Assembly: GCA_006226495.1 (NCBI GenBank)
Contig: SBGU01000031.1
Span: forward strand, 1-64,000
DNA length: 64,000 nucleotides
Reading direction: 5' to 3'
Source of the DNA: Alphaproteobacteria bacterium
GTDB taxonomy: Bacteria; Pseudomonadota; Alphaproteobacteria; Sphingomonadales; Kordiimonadaceae
Part shown: positions 37,260 to 46,981 of the stretch, piece after piece
Layout of the letters: every line of letters starts with the position of its first letter
How positions within the stretch are numbered: position 1 is the first letter of the stretch
Program-made: the position numbers and the translations under genes
Notes under the pieces: generated by a model
Told to the model about the DNA's origin: nothing
Database searches by the model: none
What the model saw: the letters and a program-made list of their open reading frames with translations, nothing else

Positions 37260-38291
37260 TCATTTCTGGCGTGGCGGTACCACCGAATGGCGTTCGATGA
37301 ATTCCACCTTCATCACGGTGGGCAGTTCGGCACCGATATCGGTGCCTTCGCGCATGGCCAACAACCGCTCCACCGCCTGGGCCGCCATTTCCTCGACCGG
37401 CTGCCGCACGGTCGTAAGGGGCGGGGAAACGCGGGAGGCCAAGGCAATGTCGTCATATCCGGCCACCGAAAGGTCTGCCGGCACATGCAGGCCGATCTCG
37501 TCTGCCGCCACAATCACGCCCGCTGCCATATCGTCGTTGCAGGCAAAAATGGCGGTCGGTTTTTCCGCGTTCGACAGGATTTTCCGGGCCGCGGCGACAC
37601 CACTTTCAAAACTGTAGTCGCCCTGCCCGACCCACTGGTCGCGGACCGGCAAACCATGCTTTTGCATCACGTCTCTGAAAGCGTTTTCACGCTCGTGGGC
37701 GTCCGCATGTTCACGGTCTCCCCGGATGAATCCAATGTCCTTATGGCCCTTGGCGATCAGATATTCAGCCACCTCGCCGGCGGCATGGAAATCGTCGATC
37801 ACCACCGACGGCATGCCGTCATAGGGCGCACTGGGGGCAATGCGCACGGTGGGGATGCGTTTCTTGTGCAGGGCGGCCAGCACCACCTTGTTGTCGCACA
37901 CGGGCGGCGCCAGGATAACCCCGGTCAGTTGCAGCTTGGTCAGGAACGATTCGATGTCGGCAAGGCTGCTGCCTTTTTCGAACAATTCCACCACCAGATG
38001 CAAACCGGCTTTCTGGGACCGCTGCATGGCACCACGCTGCATGCCGGACAGATAGTCGCCGCGCGGGTCGTCGAACAACAGCCCGATCAGGTAGGAGCGG
38101 TCGCCCGCTAGGCTGCGCGCAAACAGGTTGGGCTGATACTGCAGCTTGGACACAGCCGCCATCACGGCGTTTTTCTTGTCCTCGCGCACATATTTTTCAC
38201 CGTTCAATACCCGCGACACGGTGGTAACCGAAACGCCGGCCACCCGCGCCACGTCAGCGATGGTAATTTTTGCGGATTTATCGTCACTCAT
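37260..38291 (-). CDS. LacI-family regulator of the beta-glucoside locus
   Basis: 343 residues. The helix-turn-helix lies at residues 8-33 (KITIADVARVAGVSVTTVSRVLNGE), the hinge helix around LFARSLAGDRS, followed by a sugar-binding core ending in GYDDIALASRVSPPLTTVRQP. It sits directly upstream of the TonB receptor 2 gene on the same strand and is probably the local repressor. An operator-like palindrome 31 bp upstream of its own start suggests autoregulation. Confidence 0.9.
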   Translation of the reverse strand: MSDDKSAKITIADVARVAGVSVTTVSRVLNGEKYVREDKKNAVMAAVSKLQYQPNLFARSLAGDRSYLIGLLFDDPRGDYLSGMQRGAMQRSQKAGLHLVVELFEKGSSLADIESFLTKLQLTGVILAPPVCDNKVVLAALHKKRIPTVRIAPSAPYDGMPSVVIDDFHAAGEVAEYLIAKGHKDIGFIRGDREHADAHERENAFRDVMQKHGLPVRDQWVGQGDYSFESGVAAARKILSNAEKPTAIFACNDDMAAGVIVAADEIGLHVPADLSVAGYDDIALASRVSPPLTTVRQPVEEMAAQAVERLLAMREGTDIGAELPTVMKVEFIERHSVVPPRQK

Positions 38292-38321
38292 TCAGCTTGA
38301 TGCCCCGATACTGTGGACCCA

Positions 38322-38335
38322 TGGAAACGTTTTCA
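38322..38335. promoter_or_regulatory. LacI-type operator before the second lacI gene
   Basis: TGGAAACGTTTTCA lies 31-44 bp upstream of the regulator start. Read on the other strand (TGAAAACGTTTCCA) it differs from the site at 37188 at only two central positions, as expected for autoregulation. Confidence 0.65.
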
Positions 38336-38376
38336 TATCACCGTTTTCCGGGCAGTCCAAGACCGTGGGCACAAGC

Positions 38377-39831
<1,455 letters not shown>

Positions 39832-39861
39832 TCAAACTGCACAACGGTTACCCAAAACACT

Positions 39862-39937
39862 GTTCGGGCTGAACCTGTCGAAGCCCATGGCCACCACTTG
39901 AGCGCAGGCAATGCCCTTCGACAGGCTCAGGGCGAAC
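39862..39937. repeat. Dispersed intergenic palindromic repeat
   Basis: Inverted arms GTTCGGGCTGAACCTGTCG and CGACAGGCTCAGGGCGAAC lie at either end, separated by about 30 bases. This CCCTTCGACAGGCTCAGGGC-type element is widespread between genes in sphingomonads and related alphaproteobacteria. It lies inside the pyrimidine operon between hydA and the permease and may form a transcript hairpin. Confidence 0.8.
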
Positions 39938-39946
39938 GGAACACTG

Positions 39947-41392
39947 TCAGGCCGCGCGCTTCTTGGCTTTCGGCTTCGGCAACACCAGATAAAGCCCGCC
40001 GGCCACAAACAGCCCGACAAACCAGGCATAACCGTAGATCGCATCAAAAATGGCCGGCACGCTGTCCAGAGCGCCCGCCGCGTGCAGGAAACCCGGCAGG
40101 TTGGGCAGCACACCCACCACCAGTGCAATCAGGCCTGCCCGGTTCCAGGTGCCATAAGCTCCGTCGTGCCGGAAGGCATCCTCCAGCTTCAGCGCGCATT
40201 TGCGCACGATGAAATAGTCCACCAGCAGGATGCCGGCGATCGGCCCCAGAAGCGCCGAATAACCGATCAGCCAGGTGAACAGGAAACCACCCGCAGTTTC
40301 CAACAGCTTCCAGGGGAAGATGGCAATGCCGATACCGGCGGTGATGTAACCACCCATGGTGTAGCTGATGCGGCTGGGTGCCAGGTTCGAGAAACCATAA
40401 GCCGGCGCCACCACGTTGGCGGCCAGGTTGGTGGTCAGGGTCGCGACAATCAGCGCAAACAGCGCGATCACGACACCAAAGCCGCCCATGCGGCCCGCAA
40501 GGGTGACCGGGTCCCAGATCGCTTCACCATAAATGGTCACGGTCGCGGATGTTACCGCCACGCCGATGAAACAGAACAGCGCCATGGGAATCGGCAGTCC
40601 GATGGCCTGGCCCAGCATCTGGTCCTTCTGGGTTTTGGCGAAGCGCGTGAAATCGGGGATATTGAGCGCGACCGTGGCCCAGAAGCCGACCATGGCGGTC
40701 AGGCTGGCGATGAACACAGCCATGAACTGGCCTTCGCGCGCGCCGCCCGGGCCAAACTGGCTGGGCGCCGACAGCATGGCACCGAAGCCGCCCGCCTTCA
40801 GGTAGGCCCACAGAAGAAGCGCAAGCCCCATCAGGATCAGGAACGGCGCGGCGTAGGTTTCGAGCCAGCGGATCGATTCCGTGCCGTTTTTGATGAAATA
40901 GAGATGGATGGCCCAGAAACCCAGGAAACACAGGGTCTGGACAATATCGATGCCCAGAAACGGCAAGGGTGTGCCGGCCACGGCGCCGTCCGTCAGGCTG
41001 GAAAGGATCACATAGATGGCCGAGCCGCCAACCCAGGTCTGGATACCGAACCAGCCACAGGCGACCAGCCCACGCGCCAGGGCGGGAATACGCGCCCCCT
41101 TGGTGCCGAAGGCCGAACGCAACAGCACCGGGAACGGGATGCCGTGTTTGGCGCCGGCATGGCCGATCAGCACCATCGGGATCAGTACGATCATATTGCC
41201 CAAAAGCACGGTCAGCACCGCCTGCCACCAGTTCATGCCTTCACTGACCAGCCCTGCGGCCAGCATATAGGTGGGCACACACACCACCATGGCGACCCAA
41301 AGGGCGGCATAGGCCTTCCAGTCCCAGGTGCGGGTGGCTTCGGTTGTGGGCGCAAGGTCGGTGTTCCACAGGTCGGCGTCGTAATTCTGCAT
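39947..41392 (-). CDS. NCS1-family pyrimidine/hydantoin permease
   Basis: 481 residues with about 12 hydrophobic segments. The N-terminal LWNTDLAPT, then GCAA-rich helices with FGIQTWVGGSAIY, are typical of the NCS1 uracil/cytosine/allantoin family, and the later VALNIPDFTRFAKTQKDQ marks the conserved inter-helix loop. It should import uracil, thymine or dihydropyrimidines. GGGGGA lies just before the ATG at 41392. It is between the beta-ureidopropionase and hydA genes. Confidence 0.9.
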   Translation of the reverse strand: MQNYDADLWNTDLAPTTEATRTWDWKAYAALWVAMVVCVPTYMLAAGLVSEGMNWWQAVLTVLLGNMIVLIPMVLIGHAGAKHGIPFPVLLRSAFGTKGARIPALARGLVACGWFGIQTWVGGSAIYVILSSLTDGAVAGTPLPFLGIDIVQTLCFLGFWAIHLYFIKNGTESIRWLETYAAPFLILMGLALLLWAYLKAGGFGAMLSAPSQFGPGGAREGQFMAVFIASLTAMVGFWATVALNIPDFTRFAKTQKDQMLGQAIGLPIPMALFCFIGVAVTSATVTIYGEAIWDPVTLAGRMGGFGVVIALFALIVATLTTNLAANVVAPAYGFSNLAPSRISYTMGGYITAGIGIAIFPWKLLETAGGFLFTWLIGYSALLGPIAGILLVDYFIVRKCALKLEDAFRHDGAYGTWNRAGLIALVVGVLPNLPGFLHAAGALDSVPAIFDAIYGYAWFVGLFVAGGLYLVLPKPKAKKRAA

Positions 41393-41672
41393 CAGTCCCC
41401 CCTGCCCGCACGGTGCGGGCGTCAGCTTGTGTCTGTTGTCTACTCCTGACTTCTGTACGCTTTACTGGCTGACACGGGCGGTACCGGTCCCTCCGGTCCG
41501 CGCCTTATATGGTCGTGCGGGGCACCCCCACGCGCCCCAACTGGTCTTGTCTCCGTCAACTGGATTCGCCGGTCAAGCCGGCGAATGACGAGAGTAATAA
41601 GCCCTCTCTTCTGTCGTCACCCGCCGACTTGATCGGCGGGTCCAGCAGCTCGGCCTCTGCCACCCGGAAGCC
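41393..41672. repeat. Intergenic stretch with two inverted repeats
   Basis: It contains two palindromic elements: TTCGCCGG/CCGGCGAA at 41565-41585 and ACCCGCCGA/TCGGCGGGT at 41619-41641. Both have a TCAAG/CTTGA loop and resemble the GGATTCCCGC-type dispersed repeats of alphaproteobacteria. A short stem (GCCCGCA/TGCGGGC) lies at 41404-41420. They interrupt the pyrimidine operon upstream of the permease gene. Confidence 0.7.
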
Positions 41673-42542
41673 CTATTCCCCCGCCACCAGCGGGCCATAG
41701 GTATCGGGCCGGCGGTCGCGGAAGAACTGCCACAGGTTCCGCACTTCCCGAACCATGCCCATATCCATGTCATGGATCAACAGTTCGTCTTCGGTGCGGC
41801 TGGCCTGTTTTTCGATCTGGCCGCGCGGGTTCACAAAATAGCTCTGGCCGTAAAACTCGCCGATATTCCAAGGCGCTTCGGTGCCGACCCGGTTGATGGC
41901 GCCGATGAAACAGCCATTGGCTGCGGCGGACGCCGGCTGCTCCAGCTTCCACAGATATTCCGAAAGCCCGGCCACGGTGGCGGACGGGTTGACGATATAT
42001 TCGGCACCGTTCAGCGCCAGCGCACGCCAGCCTTCCGGGAAGTGACGGTCGTAACAGATATAGACCCCCAGCTTGCAATATTGGGTCTGGAACACCGGCC
42101 AGTTGGAGGCACCGGGCTTGAAGAAAAATTTCTCCCAGAAGCCGGCCACCTGCGGGATATGCGTCTTCCTGTATTTGCCGAGGTACGAGCCATCGGCGTC
42201 GATCACCGCAGCGGTGTTATAGTAGATGCCGGTCACCGCATCCTGCTCGTAGATCGGCACCACGATCACCATGCGGTATTTTTTGGCATATTCCTGCATC
42301 AGCCTGGTGGTCGGGCCATCGGGGATCGCTTCTGCGGCATCGTACCATTTGGCGTCCTGGCTCGGGCAAAAATAGGGCTGGGTGAACACTTCCTGGAAGC
42401 ACAGGACCTGCACCCCGGCTTCGCCCGCCTTTTCGATATAGGGAATATGCGCCTCGATCATCGCCTTGCGGATGGTCTCCGGGCTTTCATCGGTGGATGC
42501 CTTCAGGCCCAACTGGATCAGCCCGCCCCTCAGTGTCGACAT
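41673..42542 (-). CDS. Beta-ureidopropionase (N-carbamoyl-beta-alanine amidohydrolase)
   Basis: 289 residues of the nitrilase superfamily. The catalytic triad is readable as Glu in CFQEVFTQPYF, Lys in KYRKTHIP and Cys in YICYDRHFPEG. It cleaves N-carbamoyl-beta-alanine (or the isobutyrate form) to the beta-amino acid, CO2 and ammonia, the third step after HydA. It acts in the cytoplasm. It lies 28 bp after mmsA. Putrescine-pathway carbamoylases are close relatives, but the neighbours make the pyrimidine role much more likely. Confidence 0.9.
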   Translation of the reverse strand: MSTLRGGLIQLGLKASTDESPETIRKAMIEAHIPYIEKAGEAGVQVLCFQEVFTQPYFCPSQDAKWYDAAEAIPDGPTTRLMQEYAKKYRMVIVVPIYEQDAVTGIYYNTAAVIDADGSYLGKYRKTHIPQVAGFWEKFFFKPGASNWPVFQTQYCKLGVYICYDRHFPEGWRALALNGAEYIVNPSATVAGLSEYLWKLEQPASAAANGCFIGAINRVGTEAPWNIGEFYGQSYFVNPRGQIEKQASRTEDELLIHDMDMGMVREVRNLWQFFRDRRPDTYGPLVAGE

Positions 42543-42570
42543 GGATGTTTCTCCCTCTCGGACCCGGCCG

Positions 42571-44064
42571 TCAGTGGCTCGGGAATGTAAATTGTGCGCC
42601 GGCGCGGATGCCCGTCGGCCAGCGGGATGTAACGGTCTTCAGCCGGGTGTAGAAATGCACCGCTTCGGGTCCATAAATGCCATGGGCCCCGAAGATGGAG
42701 CGTTTCCAGCCGCCAAAACTGTGATACGCCACCGGCACCGGGATCGGCACATTGATGCCGACCATGCCGACCTGGATGCGGGCGGCAAAATCGCGCGCTG
42801 CGTCGCCGTCGCGGGTGAAGATGGCGGTGCCGTTGCCATACTGATGTTTGTTGATCAGATCGACCGCGCTGTCATAGCTGTCGGCCCTGAGCACACTTAA
42901 GACCGGGCCGAATATTTCCTCGCGGTACACGGTCATCTCGGGCGTGACATGGTCCAGAAGCGTACCGCCAACCCAGAAACCGCCTTCATAGCCCTGCAGC
43001 CGCAGGCCCCGGCCATCGACGACAACCCTGGCGCCTTCTTCCGCGCCCTTCGAGATCAGGCTTTCGATACGTTCCTGCGCGGCGCGGGTGATCACCGGGC
43101 CCATTTCGGCCTGCGGGTCGGTCGCGGGACCGATCTTGAGCGCGCTCACACGCGGCGCTAGTTTCTTGACCAATTTGTCGGCGGTTTCCTGCCCCACCGG
43201 CACGGCAACCGAAATGGCCATGCAGCGTTCGCCGGCAGACCCGAAACCCGCGCCCATCAGCGCATCCGCCGCCTGGTCCATGTCGGCGTCCGGCAGGATC
43301 ACCATATGGTTCTTGGCACCGCCCAGCGCCTGCACCCGTTTGCCCGCCGCGCAGCCGCGGGTATAGACATATTCGGCAATGGGGGTCGACCCCACGAAGC
43401 TGACCGCCTGGATATCGCCATGATCCAGCACCGCATCCACCGCATCCTTGCCGCCATGCACCACGTTCAGGACACCCGCCGGCAGGCCGGCTTCGGCGAA
43501 CAGGTCATGCACCAGGTTGGCGCTCGAAGGATCACGCTCCGACGGTTTCAGGATGAAGGTATTGCCGCATGCCACCGCCATCGGGATCATCCACAAGGGC
43601 ACCATGGCCGGGAAATTGAAGGGCGTGATGCCGGCCACAACCCCCAGCGCCTGCCGGTCGGCCATGGTGTCGATGCCGGGACCGACATCGCGGCTATAGT
43701 CGCCCTTCAACAGTTCGGGGATGCCGGCGGCATATTCCACCACCTCCAGCGCGCGCGCCACTTCCCCCAGCGCATCATCATGGGTTTTGCCATGTTCCTC
43801 TGAAATCGCACGCGCAACATCGTCCTTGCGGGCTTCGAGAATCTCGCGCAGGCGGAACATCACCCGCGCACGTTTGGCAGGCGGCGTGCCGGCCCAGTCC
43901 GGCAGGGCTTCCTTGGCGGCGGCCACGGCAGCAGCGACATCCTCGGCCGTGCCCATGCAGACGGTGCCGGTCTGTTCCCCGGTCGCCGGGTTGTAAACCG
44001 GGCTCACGCTGGCGCTGATGCCCGGGGTGCGGTGGCCCGCGATGATATGTTCAATGCGTTTCAT
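42571..44064 (-). CDS. mmsA: CoA-acylating (methyl)malonate-semialdehyde dehydrogenase
   Basis: 497 residues of the ALDH superfamily. GVVAGITPFNFPAMVPLWMIP is typical of the MmsA branch, and the catalytic Cys is in GSAGERCMAIS. MmsA converts methylmalonate or malonate semialdehyde with CoA and NAD+ to propionyl- or acetyl-CoA. In this operon it would finish the breakdown of thymine or uracil after transamination of the beta-amino acid. The aminotransferase is absent from the cluster; the GabT-like enzyme at 10.7 kb is a candidate. It acts in the cytoplasm. Confidence 0.93.
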   Translation of the reverse strand: MKRIEHIIAGHRTPGISASVSPVYNPATGEQTGTVCMGTAEDVAAAVAAAKEALPDWAGTPPAKRARVMFRLREILEARKDDVARAISEEHGKTHDDALGEVARALEVVEYAAGIPELLKGDYSRDVGPGIDTMADRQALGVVAGITPFNFPAMVPLWMIPMAVACGNTFILKPSERDPSSANLVHDLFAEAGLPAGVLNVVHGGKDAVDAVLDHGDIQAVSFVGSTPIAEYVYTRGCAAGKRVQALGGAKNHMVILPDADMDQAADALMGAGFGSAGERCMAISVAVPVGQETADKLVKKLAPRVSALKIGPATDPQAEMGPVITRAAQERIESLISKGAEEGARVVVDGRGLRLQGYEGGFWVGGTLLDHVTPEMTVYREEIFGPVLSVLRADSYDSAVDLINKHQYGNGTAIFTRDGDAARDFAARIQVGMVGINVPIPVPVAYHSFGGWKRSIFGAHGIYGPEAVHFYTRLKTVTSRWPTGIRAGAQFTFPSH

Positions 44065-44084
44065 GCACGTGCCTTCCGTCTTTT

Positions 44085-45359
44085 CTATTCCGCCGCTTTC
44101 ATGGGATTGAGCGGATGGTCCGGCCAGGTGATATAGGGCTTGCCGTTATCGACCGGGCGCATGTCGATACAGTCGGGCACCGGGCACACCATGGCGCACA
44201 GGTTGCAGCCGACACAGTCGTCATCCACCACCGTGAAGCTGCGTTTGCCGCCCTCGTCCACCTTGAACTCGATGGCCTGGTGCGAGGTGTCCTCGCACGC
44301 GATGTGGCAGCGGCCGCATTCGATGCATTTGTCCGGGTCGATGAAGGCCTTGGTATCAAAATTCATGTTGAGTTCGTTCCAGTTGACGGTGTTTTTCACC
44401 GCCAGCCCCCGGAAGTCCTCGATGGAGCGATAGCCCTTGTCGTCCATGAACTGTTTCAGCCCGTCGATCATGTCGTCGACAATGCGGAAACCATAGAGCA
44501 TGGCCGCGGTGCAGACCTGCACGGCAGACGCACCGAGCGAGATGAATTCCGCCGCGTCGCGCCAGGTCTCGATGCCGCCGATTGCGGAAATCTCGAGCCC
44601 CGCACATTCCTGCGCGCGGGCGATTTCGGCCACCATGTTGAGGGCAATCGGCTTGACCGCCGTGCCGCAATAACCGCCGTGTGTGCCCTTGCCGCCCACC
44701 ACCGGGTTCGGCGCCATAACATCCAGGTCCACCGACACGATGCTGTTCACCGTGTTGATCAGGCTGACCGCATGGGCACCGCCCAGCTTCGCGGCCTCGG
44801 CCGGCCACAGGATGTTGGTGATGTTGGGCGTCAGTTTGGTGAACACCGGGATATCCACGGCTTCCCGCACCCAGCGTGTGACCTTTTCCACCATCTCGGG
44901 CACCTGCCCGATGGCTGAGCCCATGCCGCGTTCGCACATGCCGTGCGGGCAACCCAGGTTCAGTTCGATGCCGTGCACACCACTGTTGGCGATACGGATG
45001 GCCAGTTCCTTCCAGGCCTGTTCGTCGATCACCGCCATCATCGAGCCGATGATCACCCGGTCCGGCCATTCCTTGCGCGCCTGTTCGATCTCCCTGAGGT
45101 TGGTATCCAGCGGCCGGTCGGAAATCAGCTCGATATTGTTGATGCCGATGGCGCCACGCGACGCGTCATGATGCACGCCGTAGCGGCTGGAAACATTCAC
45201 CACCGGCGGGTCGATGCCCAGGGTTTTCCAGACCACACCACCCCAGCCGGCCTCGAAGGCCCTGACAACATTGTAATATTTGTCGGTGGGCGGCGCGGAC
45301 GCCAGCCAGAAGGGGTTCACACTTTCAATCCCGGCGATGGCACAGCGAAGGTCGCTCAT
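44085..45359 (-). CDS. preA: NAD-dependent dihydropyrimidine dehydrogenase, subunit PreA
   Basis: 424 residues. The FMN-binding TIM barrel (NPFWLASAPPTDKYYNV near the start, then GIELNLGCPHGM with the active region) is followed by a C-terminal ferredoxin-like domain with two 4Fe-4S sets (CIECGRCHIACE and CVGCNLCAMVCPVPDC). It reduces uracil and thymine to the 5,6-dihydro forms, with electrons delivered by PreT. Its ATG overlaps the preT stop by 4 bp, ensuring a 1:1 complex. Confidence 0.96.
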   Translation of the reverse strand: MSDLRCAIAGIESVNPFWLASAPPTDKYYNVVRAFEAGWGGVVWKTLGIDPPVVNVSSRYGVHHDASRGAIGINNIELISDRPLDTNLREIEQARKEWPDRVIIGSMMAVIDEQAWKELAIRIANSGVHGIELNLGCPHGMCERGMGSAIGQVPEMVEKVTRWVREAVDIPVFTKLTPNITNILWPAEAAKLGGAHAVSLINTVNSIVSVDLDVMAPNPVVGGKGTHGGYCGTAVKPIALNMVAEIARAQECAGLEISAIGGIETWRDAAEFISLGASAVQVCTAAMLYGFRIVDDMIDGLKQFMDDKGYRSIEDFRGLAVKNTVNWNELNMNFDTKAFIDPDKCIECGRCHIACEDTSHQAIEFKVDEGGKRSFTVVDDDCVGCNLCAMVCPVPDCIDMRPVDNGKPYITWPDHPLNPMKAAE

Positions 45360-46696
45360 TGGTCGCCTCCTTTCAGGTAGGCATCGATGGCATGGGCGGC
45401 ATCGCGGCCGTCGGCCACCGCCTGCACGGTCAGGTCCTCGCCCGATTTCACACAGTCGCCGCCCGCGAACACGCCCTTCAGGCTGGTCATGAAACTGTCG
45501 TCCGTCACCAGCTTGCCGCGTTCGGTCGCCAGCCCGTCAGGGGCCACCAGTTTCTGGCCGATGGCTTTCAGGACCATATCGGCGGCCACAGTGAAGGTTT
45601 CGCCCGTGCCGACCAGTTTACCATCTTCAAGCCGCGTGCGCTCGAATGTCATCGCGCGCACCGCCGTGCCGCCCTCGATAGCGACCGGTTTGGCCCAGGT
45701 GCGCACGGCAACGCCGTTCTGGCGCGCAAGGTCAACCTCCCATGGTGTTGCGCTCATGGCGTCCTCGCCCCGGCGGTACACCAGGGTCACGTCCCCCGCA
45801 CCCAGGCATTTGGCCTGCACGGCGGCATCGATGGCGGTATTGCCGCCGCCGATCACCACCACGGCCTTACCTACAGCCACAGTCGCCTTGTCCGCTGCCT
45901 GGCGCACGTCCTCAATGAAGCGGATGGCGTCCAGCACGCCTTCCTTGCCTTCGCCATCCAGGCCAAGGCTGTTGGTGGCGCCCAGCCCGACCCCGATGAA
46001 CACGGCATCGAACGTGTCGCGCAGTTCATTGAGGGCAAGGTTATCGCCCAGCCGCTGGTGGTATTTGATCTCGATCCCGCCGATGGCGCTGATGAAATCC
46101 ACCTCGCGCGCCGCGAACTCGTCAGTCATCTTGTAGGCCGCAAGGCCATATTCGTTCAGGCCGCCGGGTTTGCCCTTGGCTTCAAATACCGTGACCGTGT
46201 GGCCGAGCATCGCCAGCCGGTGCGCGCATGACAGGCCGGCCGGCCCCGCGCCCACAATGGCGACACGTTTGCCGCTGTCCGCCGCACGCTCGAACGGATG
46301 TTTGCCGCCTTTTGCCATCAGGTGATCGACCGCATAACGCTGCAACAGGCCGATCTCGACCGGGTCGCCCTCGCCCGCGTTGCGGACACAGGCCTGTTCG
46401 CACAATACCTCGGTCGGGCAGGCCCGCGCGCAGGTGCCGCCCATGATATTCTGCGACAATATGGTGCGCGCCGAACCGGCAATATTGCCGGAGCGTATCT
46501 GGTGGATGAAGGTCGGGATATCGATCCCGGTCGGGCACGCCTGAATACAGGGTGCGTCGTAACAATACAGGCAATGGTCTGCGGCCTTCATGGCGCTCAG
46601 CGCCGTCAAGGGTGTATGCAGATCACCGAAATTGGCCGCTATCTCGTCGGATGACAGCGGGCCACCGGATGCCTGGCGACAGACAGAGTGCGCCAT
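45356..46696 (-). CDS. preT: NAD-dependent dihydropyrimidine dehydrogenase, subunit PreT
   Basis: 446 residues of the glutamate-synthase small-subunit-like family. The N-terminal domain has cysteine clusters for 4Fe-4S (CLYCYDAPCIQACP, CARACPTEVLCEQACVR), then FAD (VAIVGAGPAGLSCAHRLA) and pyridine-nucleotide (VVVIGGGNTAIDAA) binding motifs. It takes electrons from NAD(P)H to PreA. It is the first gene of the pyrimidine cluster. I start at the ATG at 46696, with GAGGAAG six bases upstream; a GTG five codons earlier is possible. The RutR-type palindrome is 44 bp upstream. Confidence 0.95.
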   Translation of the reverse strand: MAHSVCRQASGGPLSSDEIAANFGDLHTPLTALSAMKAADHCLYCYDAPCIQACPTGIDIPTFIHQIRSGNIAGSARTILSQNIMGGTCARACPTEVLCEQACVRNAGEGDPVEIGLLQRYAVDHLMAKGGKHPFERAADSGKRVAIVGAGPAGLSCAHRLAMLGHTVTVFEAKGKPGGLNEYGLAAYKMTDEFAAREVDFISAIGGIEIKYHQRLGDNLALNELRDTFDAVFIGVGLGATNSLGLDGEGKEGVLDAIRFIEDVRQAADKATVAVGKAVVVIGGGNTAIDAAVQAKCLGAGDVTLVYRRGEDAMSATPWEVDLARQNGVAVRTWAKPVAIEGGTAVRAMTFERTRLEDGKLVGTGETFTVAADMVLKAIGQKLVAPDGLATERGKLVTDDSFMTSLKGVFAGGDCVKSGEDLTVQAVADGRDAAHAIDAYLKGGDQ

Positions 46697-46739
46697 AAGC
46701 CACTTCCTCACGTTTTCCCCAAAAAAACGCTAACCAATC

Positions 46740-46755
46740 CTGACCATATGGTCAA
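46740..46755. promoter_or_regulatory. RutR-type operator before preT
   Basis: CTGACCATATGGTCAA contains the perfect palindrome TGACCATATGGTCA. It matches the known RutR consensus (TTGACCA-NN-TGGTCAA) except for the first base. RutR is a TetR-family repressor that senses uracil/thymine. No RutR gene is in the window. Confidence 0.8.
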
Positions 46756-46981
46756 GAATATAAATTTACCCGTGCTGACTGTATTTTAGGTCCGATCCTG
46801 CGCAATTTCCGACCCCTTTGCAATCCTGCAGCAATCCTGCCGTTCCGCTGTTACGCCAACATGACCGGATGGCCGTCCCTGTCACGGAAACTTAACGCCC
46901 AAAAGTTGAACATACAGGTTTTACGTCTCGTAGAAATGGTGTTTTATTGCTGGATCAGACGAGCAACGGGAAGCAGCTAAA

